A DNA stretch of 15,194 nucleotides from RGIG3102 sp964369915. GTDB lineage: Bacteria; Bacillota; Clostridia; Oscillospirales; Ruminococcaceae. Below are positions 8,234-14,729 of the stretch, one piece after another (positions within the stretch are counted from its first letter, which is position 1; every line of letters begins with the position of its first letter). A program made the position numbers and the translations under genes. The notes beneath the pieces were generated by a model that searched no databases, was not told where the DNA came from, and was given only the letters and a program-made list of their open reading frames with translations. The stretch lies in assembly GCA_964369915.1 (NCBI GenBank), contig CAYJGG010000049.1, positions 1-15,194 of the forward strand, read 5' to 3'.

Positions 8234-9038
8234 TATAACAATTGGCCAGCATTTTCCTGGCAATAGCCCTGTTCATAAATTAGATCCACGCCTTAAAATA
8301 TTAGCAGTTATAGCTTTTATAGTGGTTTTATTTTTATCAACGAATTTTATGGGGTTATTTTTATCGGCAGTATTTGTTTTAATAGCTTTTTTATTAAGTA
8401 AAATCCCAGTTAAAATGCTATTAAAAAGTATGAAACCGATTTTACCTCTTATTATATTCACAGTTGTTTTAAATTTGTTTTTTATAACAGGAGATGTATT
8501 GATATTTAGTTTTTGGAAAATAACTATTTATTTAGAGGGTGTTTATTTTTGTATTGTTATGGTGTGTAGAATTGTTTTATTAATTTCAGGCACTTCACTT
8601 TTAACTTATACAACTAGCCCTATTGATTTAACTGATGCAATGGAAAGATTAATGAAACCATTAAATCTTATAAGATTTCCAGTTCATGAAATGGCGATGA
8701 TGATGACTATTGCTTTAAGATTTATTCCAACATTAGTTGATGAAACAGATAAAATTATTAATGCTCAAAAATCAAGAGGTGCTCTTTTAGATTCAGGCAC
8801 TTTTTTAGAAAGAGTTAAAGCCTTAGTGCCAATATTAATTCCACTTTTTATTTCAGCTTTTAGACGTGCGGACGAGCTTGCAACTGCTATGGAAAGTAGA
8901 TGTTATAGCGGTGGTGAAGGAAGAACAAGGCTAAAACAATTAAAAATAACAAATCAAGATATACTAACGAGTTTATTTTGCCTAATATTTTTCGCACTTA
9001 TTTTTGCGACAAGATTTTACTTTACAGGGGTGATATAA
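8223..9038 (+). CDS. ecfT: Energy-coupling factor transporter transmembrane protein EcfT
   Basis: EcfT is the membrane scaffold that couples ATP hydrolysis by EcfA1/EcfA2 to toppling of the S component. From the ATG at 8223 the protein has 271 residues; an ATG 6 nt upstream is too close to the ribosome binding site. Hydrophobic segments lie at about 26-59, 72-94, 108-128 and 248-266. Two long coupling helices sit between, each with the arginine that contacts an ATPase groove: QKSRG (182-186) and MESRC (223-227). The family consensus is Ala-Arg-Gly, so both keep the Arg but vary around it. No S component is encoded nearby, so this is the shared (group II) arrangement. It overlaps ecfA2 by 11 nt and abuts truA. 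Confidence 0.93.
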   Translation: MLRDITIGQHFPGNSPVHKLDPRLKILAVIAFIVVLFLSTNFMGLFLSAVFVLIAFLLSKIPVKMLLKSMKPILPLIIFTVVLNLFFITGDVLIFSFWKITIYLEGVYFCIVMVCRIVLLISGTSLLTYTTSPIDLTDAMERLMKPLNLIRFPVHEMAMMMTIALRFIPTLVDETDKIINAQKSRGALLDSGTFLERVKALVPILIPLFISAFRRADELATAMESRCYSGGEGRTRLKQLKITNQDILTSLFCLIFFALIFATRFYFTGVI

Positions 9039-9773
9039 TTGAAAGTATTGTTAAATATTGAATTTGATGGAACAAATTATCATGGGTTTCAAATTCAAAA
9101 TAACGCAGTGAGTGTTTTTGAAGTTTTTCAAGATGCACTAATAAAAATTTTAGGCGAAAAAGTTGATATTAAAGGTTGCTCAAGAACCGACACAGGCGTT
9201 CATGCAAAAAATTATTATATCAGCTTTGAAACAACAAAAGATTTAATATTATCAAAACTACCACTTTCTTTAAATGCAAATTTACCATTAGATATAAGAG
9301 TGAAAAGCGCAAAAGAGGTTTTTGGAGAATTTCACGCAAGGTATTCAGCAAAGAAAAAGGAATACACCTACTATATAAAAAACAGCCATATAGACGATGC
9401 TTTTAATAATAAATATTATTTTAAAGTGCCTTATAAATTAGATGCCAATTTAATGGATAAAGCTGCAAAAGAGTTTGTAGGGGAATACGATTTCACTTCG
9501 TTTATGTCACAAAAATCTGCAATAACTGATTGCACAAGAGAGGTTTATTCGGCATCTGTTGTAAAAAATGGCGATATGATTGAATTTAAAATTTTAGCTA
9601 ATGGATATTTATATAATATGGTTAGAATTATGGTAGGCACTTTAATAAAAATTGGATGTAAAAAAATAGAAATACAAGATGTTAAAAAAATAATTTATAG
9701 TAAAAATAGAAATAATGCAGGAGTTACTGCCCCTGCAAAAGGACTGTTTTTAACAGATGTTATTTATGAATAA
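9039..9773 (+). CDS. truA: tRNA pseudouridine(38-40) synthase TruA
   Basis: TruA converts uridines 38, 39 and 40 in the anticodon stem of tRNAs to pseudouridine. The product is 244 residues, the normal length. The catalytic aspartate is D51 in CSRTDTGVHA (47-56). Other conserved parts include IEFDGTNYHGFQIQ near the N-terminus, FHARYSAKKKEYTYYI (about 103-118) and YNMVRIMVGTLI (about 192-203). Translation begins at TTG immediately after the ecfT stop. GGGGTGAT at 9027-9034, within the ecfT end, matches the distal part of the anti-Shine-Dalgarno complement. The ecfT-truA junction without a gap recurs in many Bacillota and implies coupled translation. Confidence 0.95.
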   Translation: MKVLLNIEFDGTNYHGFQIQNNAVSVFEVFQDALIKILGEKVDIKGCSRTDTGVHAKNYYISFETTKDLILSKLPLSLNANLPLDIRVKSAKEVFGEFHARYSAKKKEYTYYIKNSHIDDAFNNKYYFKVPYKLDANLMDKAAKEFVGEYDFTSFMSQKSAITDCTREVYSASVVKNGDMIEFKILANGYLYNMVRIMVGTLIKIGCKKIEIQDVKKIIYSKNRNNAGVTAPAKGLFLTDVIYE

Positions 9774-9787
9774 AAAAGGAAATCAAA

Positions 9788-10960
9788 ATGCAAGAAAACG
9801 CAAGGCTTACTAGAAAAGAGCTAACACAAAAGAATAAAACTCTAATTAGAAAGCAAAAAACTACAAGGGTTATTATAGTAATATTGCTTTCTAGTGTTAT
9901 ATTGTATATAACTGGTATTTACGGCGCATCGCTTGCTTATTTTGGAGATTTTTTAAGTAATATCAGTGTGTATTTTGCTGTGGGCGATGGCTGGCCGTTA
10001 GAGGGAGAGTTTTCAAAAGCCTTGCAAGTGGAAACAACAGATAATGCACTATGCTTAGTTAGCGAAGATTATTTAAAAGTTTACTCACCAACGGCAAAAG
10101 AAGTGCAAAGCTATAATCATGCAATGCAAACACCAATTATAGACACTTCGGGTAGTAGGATTTTATTATATAATCCAAAACAAACGAGTTTTAAAGTTTT
10201 GCATAGTGATGAGGTTATTTTTAATCAGGAAGTTGGAGAAAAAATAACGCATGGCACGATTTCTAAAGATAACACTATTGCTATAACCTCTGAAAGTGAA
10301 AGTTATAAAGGTCAGGTTGTGGTGTATGATTATTCACTAGAACAGCAATTTGTTTGGAATTGTAGTAAAGGGTATCCAGTATATTCAGTGATTTCAGATA
10401 ATGGCGATTATTTAATGCCTGTTGTTTTAAATAGTGAAGATGGAAATATACTGAGTGATATTTATATAATAAATGTTAATGAATATACTGAAGAATTTAT
10501 AATTTCTCACACAGAATATCCACTTAATATTGATATAACTAATACTAATAAAGCAATAATCACTTACACAAATCATATATCTGCTTTTGATATTAAAGAG
10601 CAAAAAGAATTATATTCTTTTAATATTGAGAATAAAAATATATTAATTTCAAAATTTAGCAATCCATATATTCTAGCTGTTTTTGGCTCATATGAAACTT
10701 TAGAGCAATCGAGCGTTGTTTTACTTGATGAAACATTAACTCCACTAATGCAAATTGAAGTAAGTGAGGAAATAAAAGACACACTACTAGTAAATCAAAG
10801 GGTGTATATTTTATCTCAAGAGTTTATTTATGAGTATAATTTACAAGGAGAGCTACTTAATAAAACACAGGCAAATCCAAATCAAAAATTATTAATAGAC
10901 TATCAAGGTGCTTTGGTTTTAGCATCAGATAGCATAACAGAAATAGAAAAAACAAATTAG
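9788..10960 (+). CDS. Membrane-anchored beta-propeller-like protein, DUF5711-like
   Basis: The 390-residue product has a basic, coiled N-terminal tail (residues 1-27, rich in K, R, Q and T), one strong membrane segment (about 28-52) and a long extracytoplasmic part made mostly of short beta-strands. Repeated blade-like phrases can be seen, for example TTDNALCLVSEDYLKVYSP, GSRILLYNPKQTSFKVLHS and QGQLVV-like strands. This suggests a WD/PQQ-type propeller. From memory of similar proteins it resembles the DUF5711 family, which often sits beside cvpA in Clostridia. No catalytic motif or cell-wall sorting signal is visible. Function is unknown; an inferred role is as an envelope scaffold or sensor working with the CvpA protein 15 nt downstream. 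Start supported by AAAAAGGA upstream of the ATG. Confidence 0.7.
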   Translation: MQENARLTRKELTQKNKTLIRKQKTTRVIIVILLSSVILYITGIYGASLAYFGDFLSNISVYFAVGDGWPLEGEFSKALQVETTDNALCLVSEDYLKVYSPTAKEVQSYNHAMQTPIIDTSGSRILLYNPKQTSFKVLHSDEVIFNQEVGEKITHGTISKDNTIAITSESESYKGQVVVYDYSLEQQFVWNCSKGYPVYSVISDNGDYLMPVVLNSEDGNILSDIYIINVNEYTEEFIISHTEYPLNIDITNTNKAIITYTNHISAFDIKEQKELYSFNIENKNILISKFSNPYILAVFGSYETLEQSSVVLLDETLTPLMQIEVSEEIKDTLLVNQRVYILSQEFIYEYNLQGELLNKTQANPNQKLLIDYQGALVLASDSITEIEKTN

Positions 10961-10975
10961 AGGAGAAATAAAATT

Positions 10976-11659
10976 ATGATTACAGATATCGTACTTATAT
11001 CAATTATTGCACTTTCAATTATTATAGGATTTTACAAAGGCTTTGCATCTTCATCACTAGAATTTCTTTCTAGCATTATTAGCTTAATAGCTTCATATTT
11101 TATAGCGGGGGTTATCGCAACATTTGTGTTCGATACGTTTTTAAGAGCTGATTTTATTGATAGCATATTCGCAACCATGCAATCAACAGCTATATCTAGC
11201 GTTGATCCTTCAACTATTGTGAATGGATTTTTATCTGAAATAGATGCAGATTTTTTAAAAGGTATTGCAAATAGCTTTGTTGCAGATTTAGGAATTGGTG
11301 TTGTTAACCCAACAGTAGAAGGCGCTACAATTATTGTTGATTCAGTGGTTCGCCCAGTTGTTGAAATCTTAATAGGTTTTGTTGCATTTATTATACTATT
11401 TATTATTTTAAAGTTAGTTGTTAGATCATTTGCAAAAAGCCTAGAGCTTGTTAATAAAATTCCGTTAATTGGAATTGGAAATAGATTAATGGGAATTGTT
11501 TCTGGTGGTATTATTGGCGTTATTTATGCAACACTAATAACATTTATATTTATTTTAGTTGGGCTTGTTTCAGACTCACAAGCTATAACACAAAATTTAA
11601 TCTATGATAGTAGAATAGTGTCAACTGTTTTAAATACAATTATTGATGTTGTGAATTAA
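10976..11659 (+). CDS. CvpA family membrane protein
   Basis: A 227-residue integral membrane protein with predicted helices at about 4-23, 28-54, 126-150 and 172-198, and a longer hydrophilic loop (about 56-118). The phrase IPLIGIGNRLMGIVSGGIIGV (split across 162-182) matches the CvpA motif, in which a proline- and glycine-rich turn precedes the last helix. CvpA was named for colicin V production in E. coli, but its biochemical role is not settled and it is linked to envelope and septation phenotypes. The loop is longer than in short (about 160-residue) CvpA proteins. The ATG has AGGAG about 11 nt upstream. It follows the DUF5711-like gene directly, suggesting a shared envelope function. Confidence 0.82.
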   Translation: MITDIVLISIIALSIIIGFYKGFASSSLEFLSSIISLIASYFIAGVIATFVFDTFLRADFIDSIFATMQSTAISSVDPSTIVNGFLSEIDADFLKGIANSFVADLGIGVVNPTVEGATIIVDSVVRPVVEILIGFVAFIILFIILKLVVRSFAKSLELVNKIPLIGIGNRLMGIVSGGIIGVIYATLITFIFILVGLVSDSQAITQNLIYDSRIVSTVLNTIIDVVN

Positions 11660-11686
11660 AGAAAAGAATCAAAGGAGGGGATTTAT

Positions 11687-13975
11687 ATGATGTGCGAAAG
11701 ATGCAATAAGCGTCCTGCAATGATATATGTTCAAAGTAATGAATCGGGCGAAGCGAAAAGTAAAGGTTATTGCCTTACTTGTGCAAAAGAATTAAATATA
11801 AAACCCATTGATGATATGATGAAGCAAATGGGCATTGGCGAAAAAGAATTAAAGGCAATGGAAGATCAATTTAAAGGCTTAATGGAAAGTTCAGAAGGTG
11901 AAGACGGAAAGCCATTAGATTTTAAAAGTATGCTTTCAGGGCTTGGCGATATGGGAATAGAAGACGATGATGAAGATGAGGACGAAGATTTTGAACTTGG
12001 AGGCTCATCAACTATCCCTGTTAGCGATGATGAAGATAAAAAATCTGCTAAAAAAAGAAAAGCTAAAAGAAAATTCTTAGACCAATACTGCGAAAATCTA
12101 ACGGATAAAGCGAAAAAAGGCGAAATAGATAGAGTTATCGGCAGGGCTGATGAAATATATCGCTCTATTCAAATTTTATCTCGCCGTCAAAAGAATAACC
12201 CTTGCTTAATAGGTGAAGCTGGTGTTGGTAAAACTGCTATTGCAGAAGGTATTGCTTTAAAAATAAGCAAAGGTGATGTGCCACAAAAATTAAAAAATAA
12301 AGAAATATACCTTGTTAATATGACAAATCTAGTTGCTGGAACACAGTTTCGTGGACAGTTTGAGGCTAGAGTTAAAAGTCTTATTAGTGAAGTGAAATCT
12401 AATGGAAATATAATACTATTTATCGATGAAATTCACACTATCACTGGTGCTGGAGATTCTGAAGGTGCTATGAATGCAGGTAATATTTTAAAGCCAGCTT
12501 TATCAAGAGGTGAAATTCAAGTTATCGGTGCTACAACTTTTTCAGAATATAGAAAATTCATTGAAAAAGATTCAGCTTTAGAAAGAAGATTTCAGCCAGT
12601 AAAAGTTGAAGAACCATCAATTTCAGATACTATTGATATAATTTCAGGTATTAAAGAATACTATGAAAAGTATCATTTTGTTAAAGTTTCTCAGCAGATA
12701 GTTGATTTAACTGTTAGAATGAGTGAAAAATATATCACGGATAGATTTCTGCCAGATAAAGCGATAGATTTATTAGATGAATCTTGCGCTTGTTGTAATT
12801 TAAGAAATCCAAAAATCTCCCAGTGGCTCGAAGAATCAGAAGAACTTAAAAAATTAGATGCAAAACTTGAAGCACTTCAAAGCGTTACAGATAAAGATTT
12901 AGACTATGAAAAAATAGCTCAAGTGAAACAAGAAATATATCATAAAGAAACAAAGGTGAGCGAATTGTTCACCGAAGTTAGTGATATTAACGTTGAAATT
13001 GATGATATAGCTAGAGTTATTCATTTATGGACTGGGATTAGTGCTGTTAAAATTAAAGAGAGCGAATATTCAAAAATTCAAGGCCTTGAAGGAAAACTTT
13101 TAGAAAATATAAAAGGTCAAGATAATGCAGTGAATTTAGTTTCAAATGCTATAAAAAGAAATAGAGCAGGCATTTCAGGAAAACTTCGCCCAGCAAGCTT
13201 TTTATTCGTTGGCCCTACTGGTGTTGGTAAAACGGAATTAGTAAAACAACTAGCAAACCAATTATTTGACACTGTTGATCCGATGATACGTTTTGATATG
13301 TCGGAATTTATGGAAAAACACGCTGTTTCAAGATTGATTGGCTCTCCGCCAGGATATGTTGGATATGATGAAGCAGGGCAATTAACAGAAAAAGTTAGAA
13401 GAAAGCCTTATAGCGTTGTGTTATTTGATGAAATTGAAAAAGCACATCCAGACGTTATGAATATCCTTTTGCAAATATTAGACGAAGGAAAAATTAACGA
13501 TGCACACGGCAGAGTTGTAAACTTTGAAAATACTGTTATCGCTATGACTTCTAATGCAGGAAGCACAGATAAAAGCGGAATTACTGGATTTAATAAAACA
13601 ATTCAAGATAATTCAAAAGAAAAGGTTATGCGTGCTTTGAATGATTTTCTGCGTCCTGAATTTTTAGCTAGAATTGATGAAATAGTGGTGTTTAATCCAT
13701 TATCCGATGAAGTGCTAGAAGAAATTGCAGATTTAATGCTAAATGAATATGTAAAACCAATGGCGCAAAAAGGAATTGATTTATCTTGGGATAAAAATGT
13801 GCTTTCAGTTATCACTAAAAAAGCTCAAGGCGGTAAGTTTGGAGCAAGAGATATTCGCCGAGTTATTAGAAAAGAAGTTGAAGATAAAATAGCAGGAGCA
13901 ATAGTTGATAATGTAAAAGTTGATAAATTAAATGTGACTTGTGAAAATGATGAGATAATAGTTAAATTTAAGTAA
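11687..13975 (+). CDS. clpE: ClpE-type ATP-dependent Clp protease ATP-binding subunit (Hsp100 unfoldase)
   Basis: This 762-residue class I Clp ATPase unfolds proteins, normally for ClpP. It lacks the Clp_N repeat domain. Instead it begins with a C4 zinc finger, C3-x2-C6 and C29-x2-C32, as in ClpE and McsA. An acidic stretch (92-103) and a lysine-rich stretch (118-129) follow. AAA1 has Walker A GEAGVGKT (176-183) and Walker B LFIDEIH (244-250). A short middle domain with a UVR-like motif (about 405-425) precedes AAA2, with GPTGVGKT (509-516) and VLFDEIEKAHP (578-588). The C-terminal D2-small domain is complete. The ClpP-docking loop reads ITGF (632-635) where the known tripeptide is [LIV]-G-[FL]. 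A CACC cluster (367-370) is also unusual. AAAGGAGGGG sits 6-8 nt before the ATG at 11687; an ATG one codon later is the alternative. It is last in the operon. The gene symbol is by domain layout. Confidence 0.88.
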   Translation: MMCERCNKRPAMIYVQSNESGEAKSKGYCLTCAKELNIKPIDDMMKQMGIGEKELKAMEDQFKGLMESSEGEDGKPLDFKSMLSGLGDMGIEDDDEDEDEDFELGGSSTIPVSDDEDKKSAKKRKAKRKFLDQYCENLTDKAKKGEIDRVIGRADEIYRSIQILSRRQKNNPCLIGEAGVGKTAIAEGIALKISKGDVPQKLKNKEIYLVNMTNLVAGTQFRGQFEARVKSLISEVKSNGNIILFIDEIHTITGAGDSEGAMNAGNILKPALSRGEIQVIGATTFSEYRKFIEKDSALERRFQPVKVEEPSISDTIDIISGIKEYYEKYHFVKVSQQIVDLTVRMSEKYITDRFLPDKAIDLLDESCACCNLRNPKISQWLEESEELKKLDAKLEALQSVTDKDLDYEKIAQVKQEIYHKETKVSELFTEVSDINVEIDDIARVIHLWTGISAVKIKESEYSKIQGLEGKLLENIKGQDNAVNLVSNAIKRNRAGISGKLRPASFLFVGPTGVGKTELVKQLANQLFDTVDPMIRFDMSEFMEKHAVSRLIGSPPGYVGYDEAGQLTEKVRRKPYSVVLFDEIEKAHPDVMNILLQILDEGKINDAHGRVVNFENTVIAMTSNAGSTDKSGITGFNKTIQDNSKEKVMRALNDFLRPEFLARIDEIVVFNPLSDEVLEEIADLMLNEYVKPMAQKGIDLSWDKNVLSVITKKAQGGKFGARDIRRVIRKEVEDKIAGAIVDNVKVDKLNVTCENDEIIVKFK

Positions 13976-13982
13976 AAAAGTA

Positions 13983-14011
13983 TTGACAAACAAGGTTTAA
14001 TAAGTTATAAT
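13983..14011 (+). promoter_or_regulatory. Consensus sigma-A promoter of the tRNA-Gly gene
   Basis: A perfect TTGACA (13983-13988), a 17-nt spacer and a perfect TATAAT (14006-14011) begin 8 nt after the clpE stop codon. The expected start is near 14018, about 28 nt before the mature tRNA. It is the only fully consensus promoter in the window, consistent with constitutive stable-RNA expression. Confidence 0.9.
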
Positions 14012-14015
14012 ATAT

Positions 14016-14040
14016 TCTGTCGCTAAGAGATAGTGGCAGA
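14016..14040 (+). other. Hairpin in the 5' leader of the tRNA-Gly transcript
   Basis: TCTGTCGCTA (14016-14025) can pair with TAGTGGCAGA (14031-14040) through ten base pairs, two of them G-U wobbles, around the loop AGAGA. It begins at about the predicted transcription start and ends 5 nt before the mature tRNA, so nearly the whole leader would be folded. A role in leader stability or RNase P access is inference only. Confidence 0.5.
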
Positions 14041-14045
14041 TATAC

Positions 14046-14119
14046 GCGGGTGTAGTTTAGTGGTAGAACTCCAGCCTTCCAAGCTGGTCGTGTGGGTTCG
14101 ATTCCCATCACCCGCTCCA
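14046..14119 (+). tRNA. tRNA-Gly (anticodon UCC), CCA encoded
   Basis: All four arms fold. The acceptor is GCGGGTG/CACCCGC (14046-14052 with 14109-14115). The D-stem is GTTT/GAAC, the anticodon stem CCAGC/GCTGG around the loop CTTCCAA, and the T-stem GTGGG/CCCAT around the loop TTCGATT. The anticodon TCC is at 14078-14080 and reads GGA/GGG glycine codons. The discriminator base is U (14116), usual for tRNA-Gly in bacteria, and the 3' CCA (14117-14119) is encoded. It is a single tRNA gene with its own promoter and terminator. Confidence 0.97.
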
Positions 14120-14159
14120 AAATAAAAAAGACAATCGTAAGATTGTCTTTTTTATTTTG
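14118..14159 (+). terminator. Rho-independent terminator after tRNA-Gly, probably bidirectional
   Basis: A perfect 19-bp inverted repeat (arms 14118-14136 and 14141-14159) encloses a GTAA tetraloop, which has GNRA form. The stem core GACAATC/GATTGTC is followed by TTTTTTATTTT. The left arm carries the matching A-tract, so it can also terminate minus-strand transcripts. The left arm starts with the last two bases of the tRNA CCA. Since no terminator precedes the tRNA, it should end the upstream operon as well. Confidence 0.93.
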
Positions 14160-14360
14160 TAAATTTTTGAGCAATTAAAACGCATAAATCATAAGGCGAA
14201 GATTTTAGCTTTTGGAATTTTAAAAAATGCATATGATATGTTAATTAATATACGGGATAAAAACTTGTAGAATAGGTTTTTATTAAATACCAAATTTAAA
14301 AGTAACTATGTTATTTGAAAGAAATAATCTATTTAATAAAAATAATATTCCAGTAATTCA

Positions 14361-14378
14361 CATTAATTCAAATTAATG
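14361..14378. repeat. 18-nt AT-rich palindrome
   Basis: CATTAATT and AATTAATG are perfect inverted repeats separated by CA. It is a possible operator or chance symmetry in AT-rich DNA, about 350 nt upstream of the secreted-protein start. Confidence 0.35.
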
Positions 14379-14431
14379 CCTACAAATTTATAGATATATA
14401 ATTAAATTTTTTAATGTTTGTAATAAAAATA

Positions 14432-14460
14432 TGTAAAAAAGAACAATTTTTGTAAAAAAG
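14432..14460. repeat. Direct repeat of TGTAAAAAAG (two copies, 19-nt period)
   Basis: Identical 10-mers lie at 14432-14441 and 14451-14460. Each starts with TGTAAA, which fits the WalR half-site TGTWAH, but the spacing is not the N5 needed for a standard box. Confidence 0.4.
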
Positions 14461-14653
14461 CTATTTTATGATTTCACTATATTAGAAAATATGGAAAAAT
14501 GATACATTTTATGATAATAATTGGAATGTCGAGATTTCAAAAATTCCCTTAAAATTGAAAATATTGGAATGAAAATAAGCATTTTGCACATTGAAAAGTT
14601 AATAAATATCTGTTTTATTATCATTTAATACAATTTAAGAAAAAATGTATAAA

Positions 14654-14670
14654 TGTAACATCGATGTAAC
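14654..14670 (+). promoter_or_regulatory. Candidate WalR (YycF) box upstream of the secreted repeat protein
   Basis: TGTAAC, five bases (ATCGA), then TGTAAC fits the published WalR consensus TGTWAH-N5-TGTWAH at every fixed position. The repeat is really 8 nt long (ATGTAACA twice) with an 11-bp period, so two subunits would bind one face of the helix. It ends 10 nt before the -10 box, where a direct activator replacing a -35 would sit. A PhoB/PhoP-type OmpR-family regulator is the alternative reading. Confidence 0.6.
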
Positions 14671-14677
14671 AAAATTT

Positions 14678-14686
14678 TGCTATAAT
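14678..14686 (+). promoter_or_regulatory. Extended -10 promoter element for the secreted repeat protein
   Basis: TGC followed by a perfect TATAAT (14681-14686) forms an extended -10. No good -35 hexamer occurs 16-18 nt upstream; the direct-repeat box occupies that place, which suggests activator dependence. Transcription should start near 14693, giving a leader of about 37 nt. Confidence 0.7.
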
Positions 14687-14729
14687 ATCGCAAGACAAAC
14701 AAAGTCGTAATAAATTTAAGGAGAAAACA

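Larger units (their letters stand above)
14160..14650. other. AT-rich intergenic region without a recognisable gene
   Basis: About 490 nt with no open reading frame above roughly 25 codons that also has a ribosome binding site. It contains an 18-nt palindromic element (14361-14378), two direct copies of TGTAAAAAAG (14432-14441 and 14451-14460), two copies of TTGGAATG 43 nt apart (14521 and 14564) and an 8-bp inverted repeat ATAAAAAC/GTTTTTAT (14257-14283). No tRNA, riboswitch core or transposase remnant was recognised. Confidence 0.6.

Noticed and set aside
6532..9038. ECF genes as a dedicated vitamin or cobalt/nickel transporter
   Set aside because: No S component or CbiM/CbiN-like gene is adjacent, so substrate cannot be assigned; the shared module is the better reading.
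13968..14174. Minus-strand 68-codon frame containing the phrase MGIEPTRPAWKAGVLPLNYTR-like (split here)
   Set aside because: It is the antisense translation of the tRNA-Gly gene, a well-known false protein in databases; the frame also crosses the tRNA promoter and terminator.
14308..14376. 22-codon plus-strand frame starting MLFERNNLFNK
   Set aside because: No ribosome binding site, no recognisable match, and frames this short are expected by chance in AT-rich DNA.
14641..14712. Short frame starting at ATG 14647 (about 21 codons) as a leader peptide
   Set aside because: It overlaps the -10 and the WalR-like box, so it lies mostly upstream of the expected transcription start and would not be translated.
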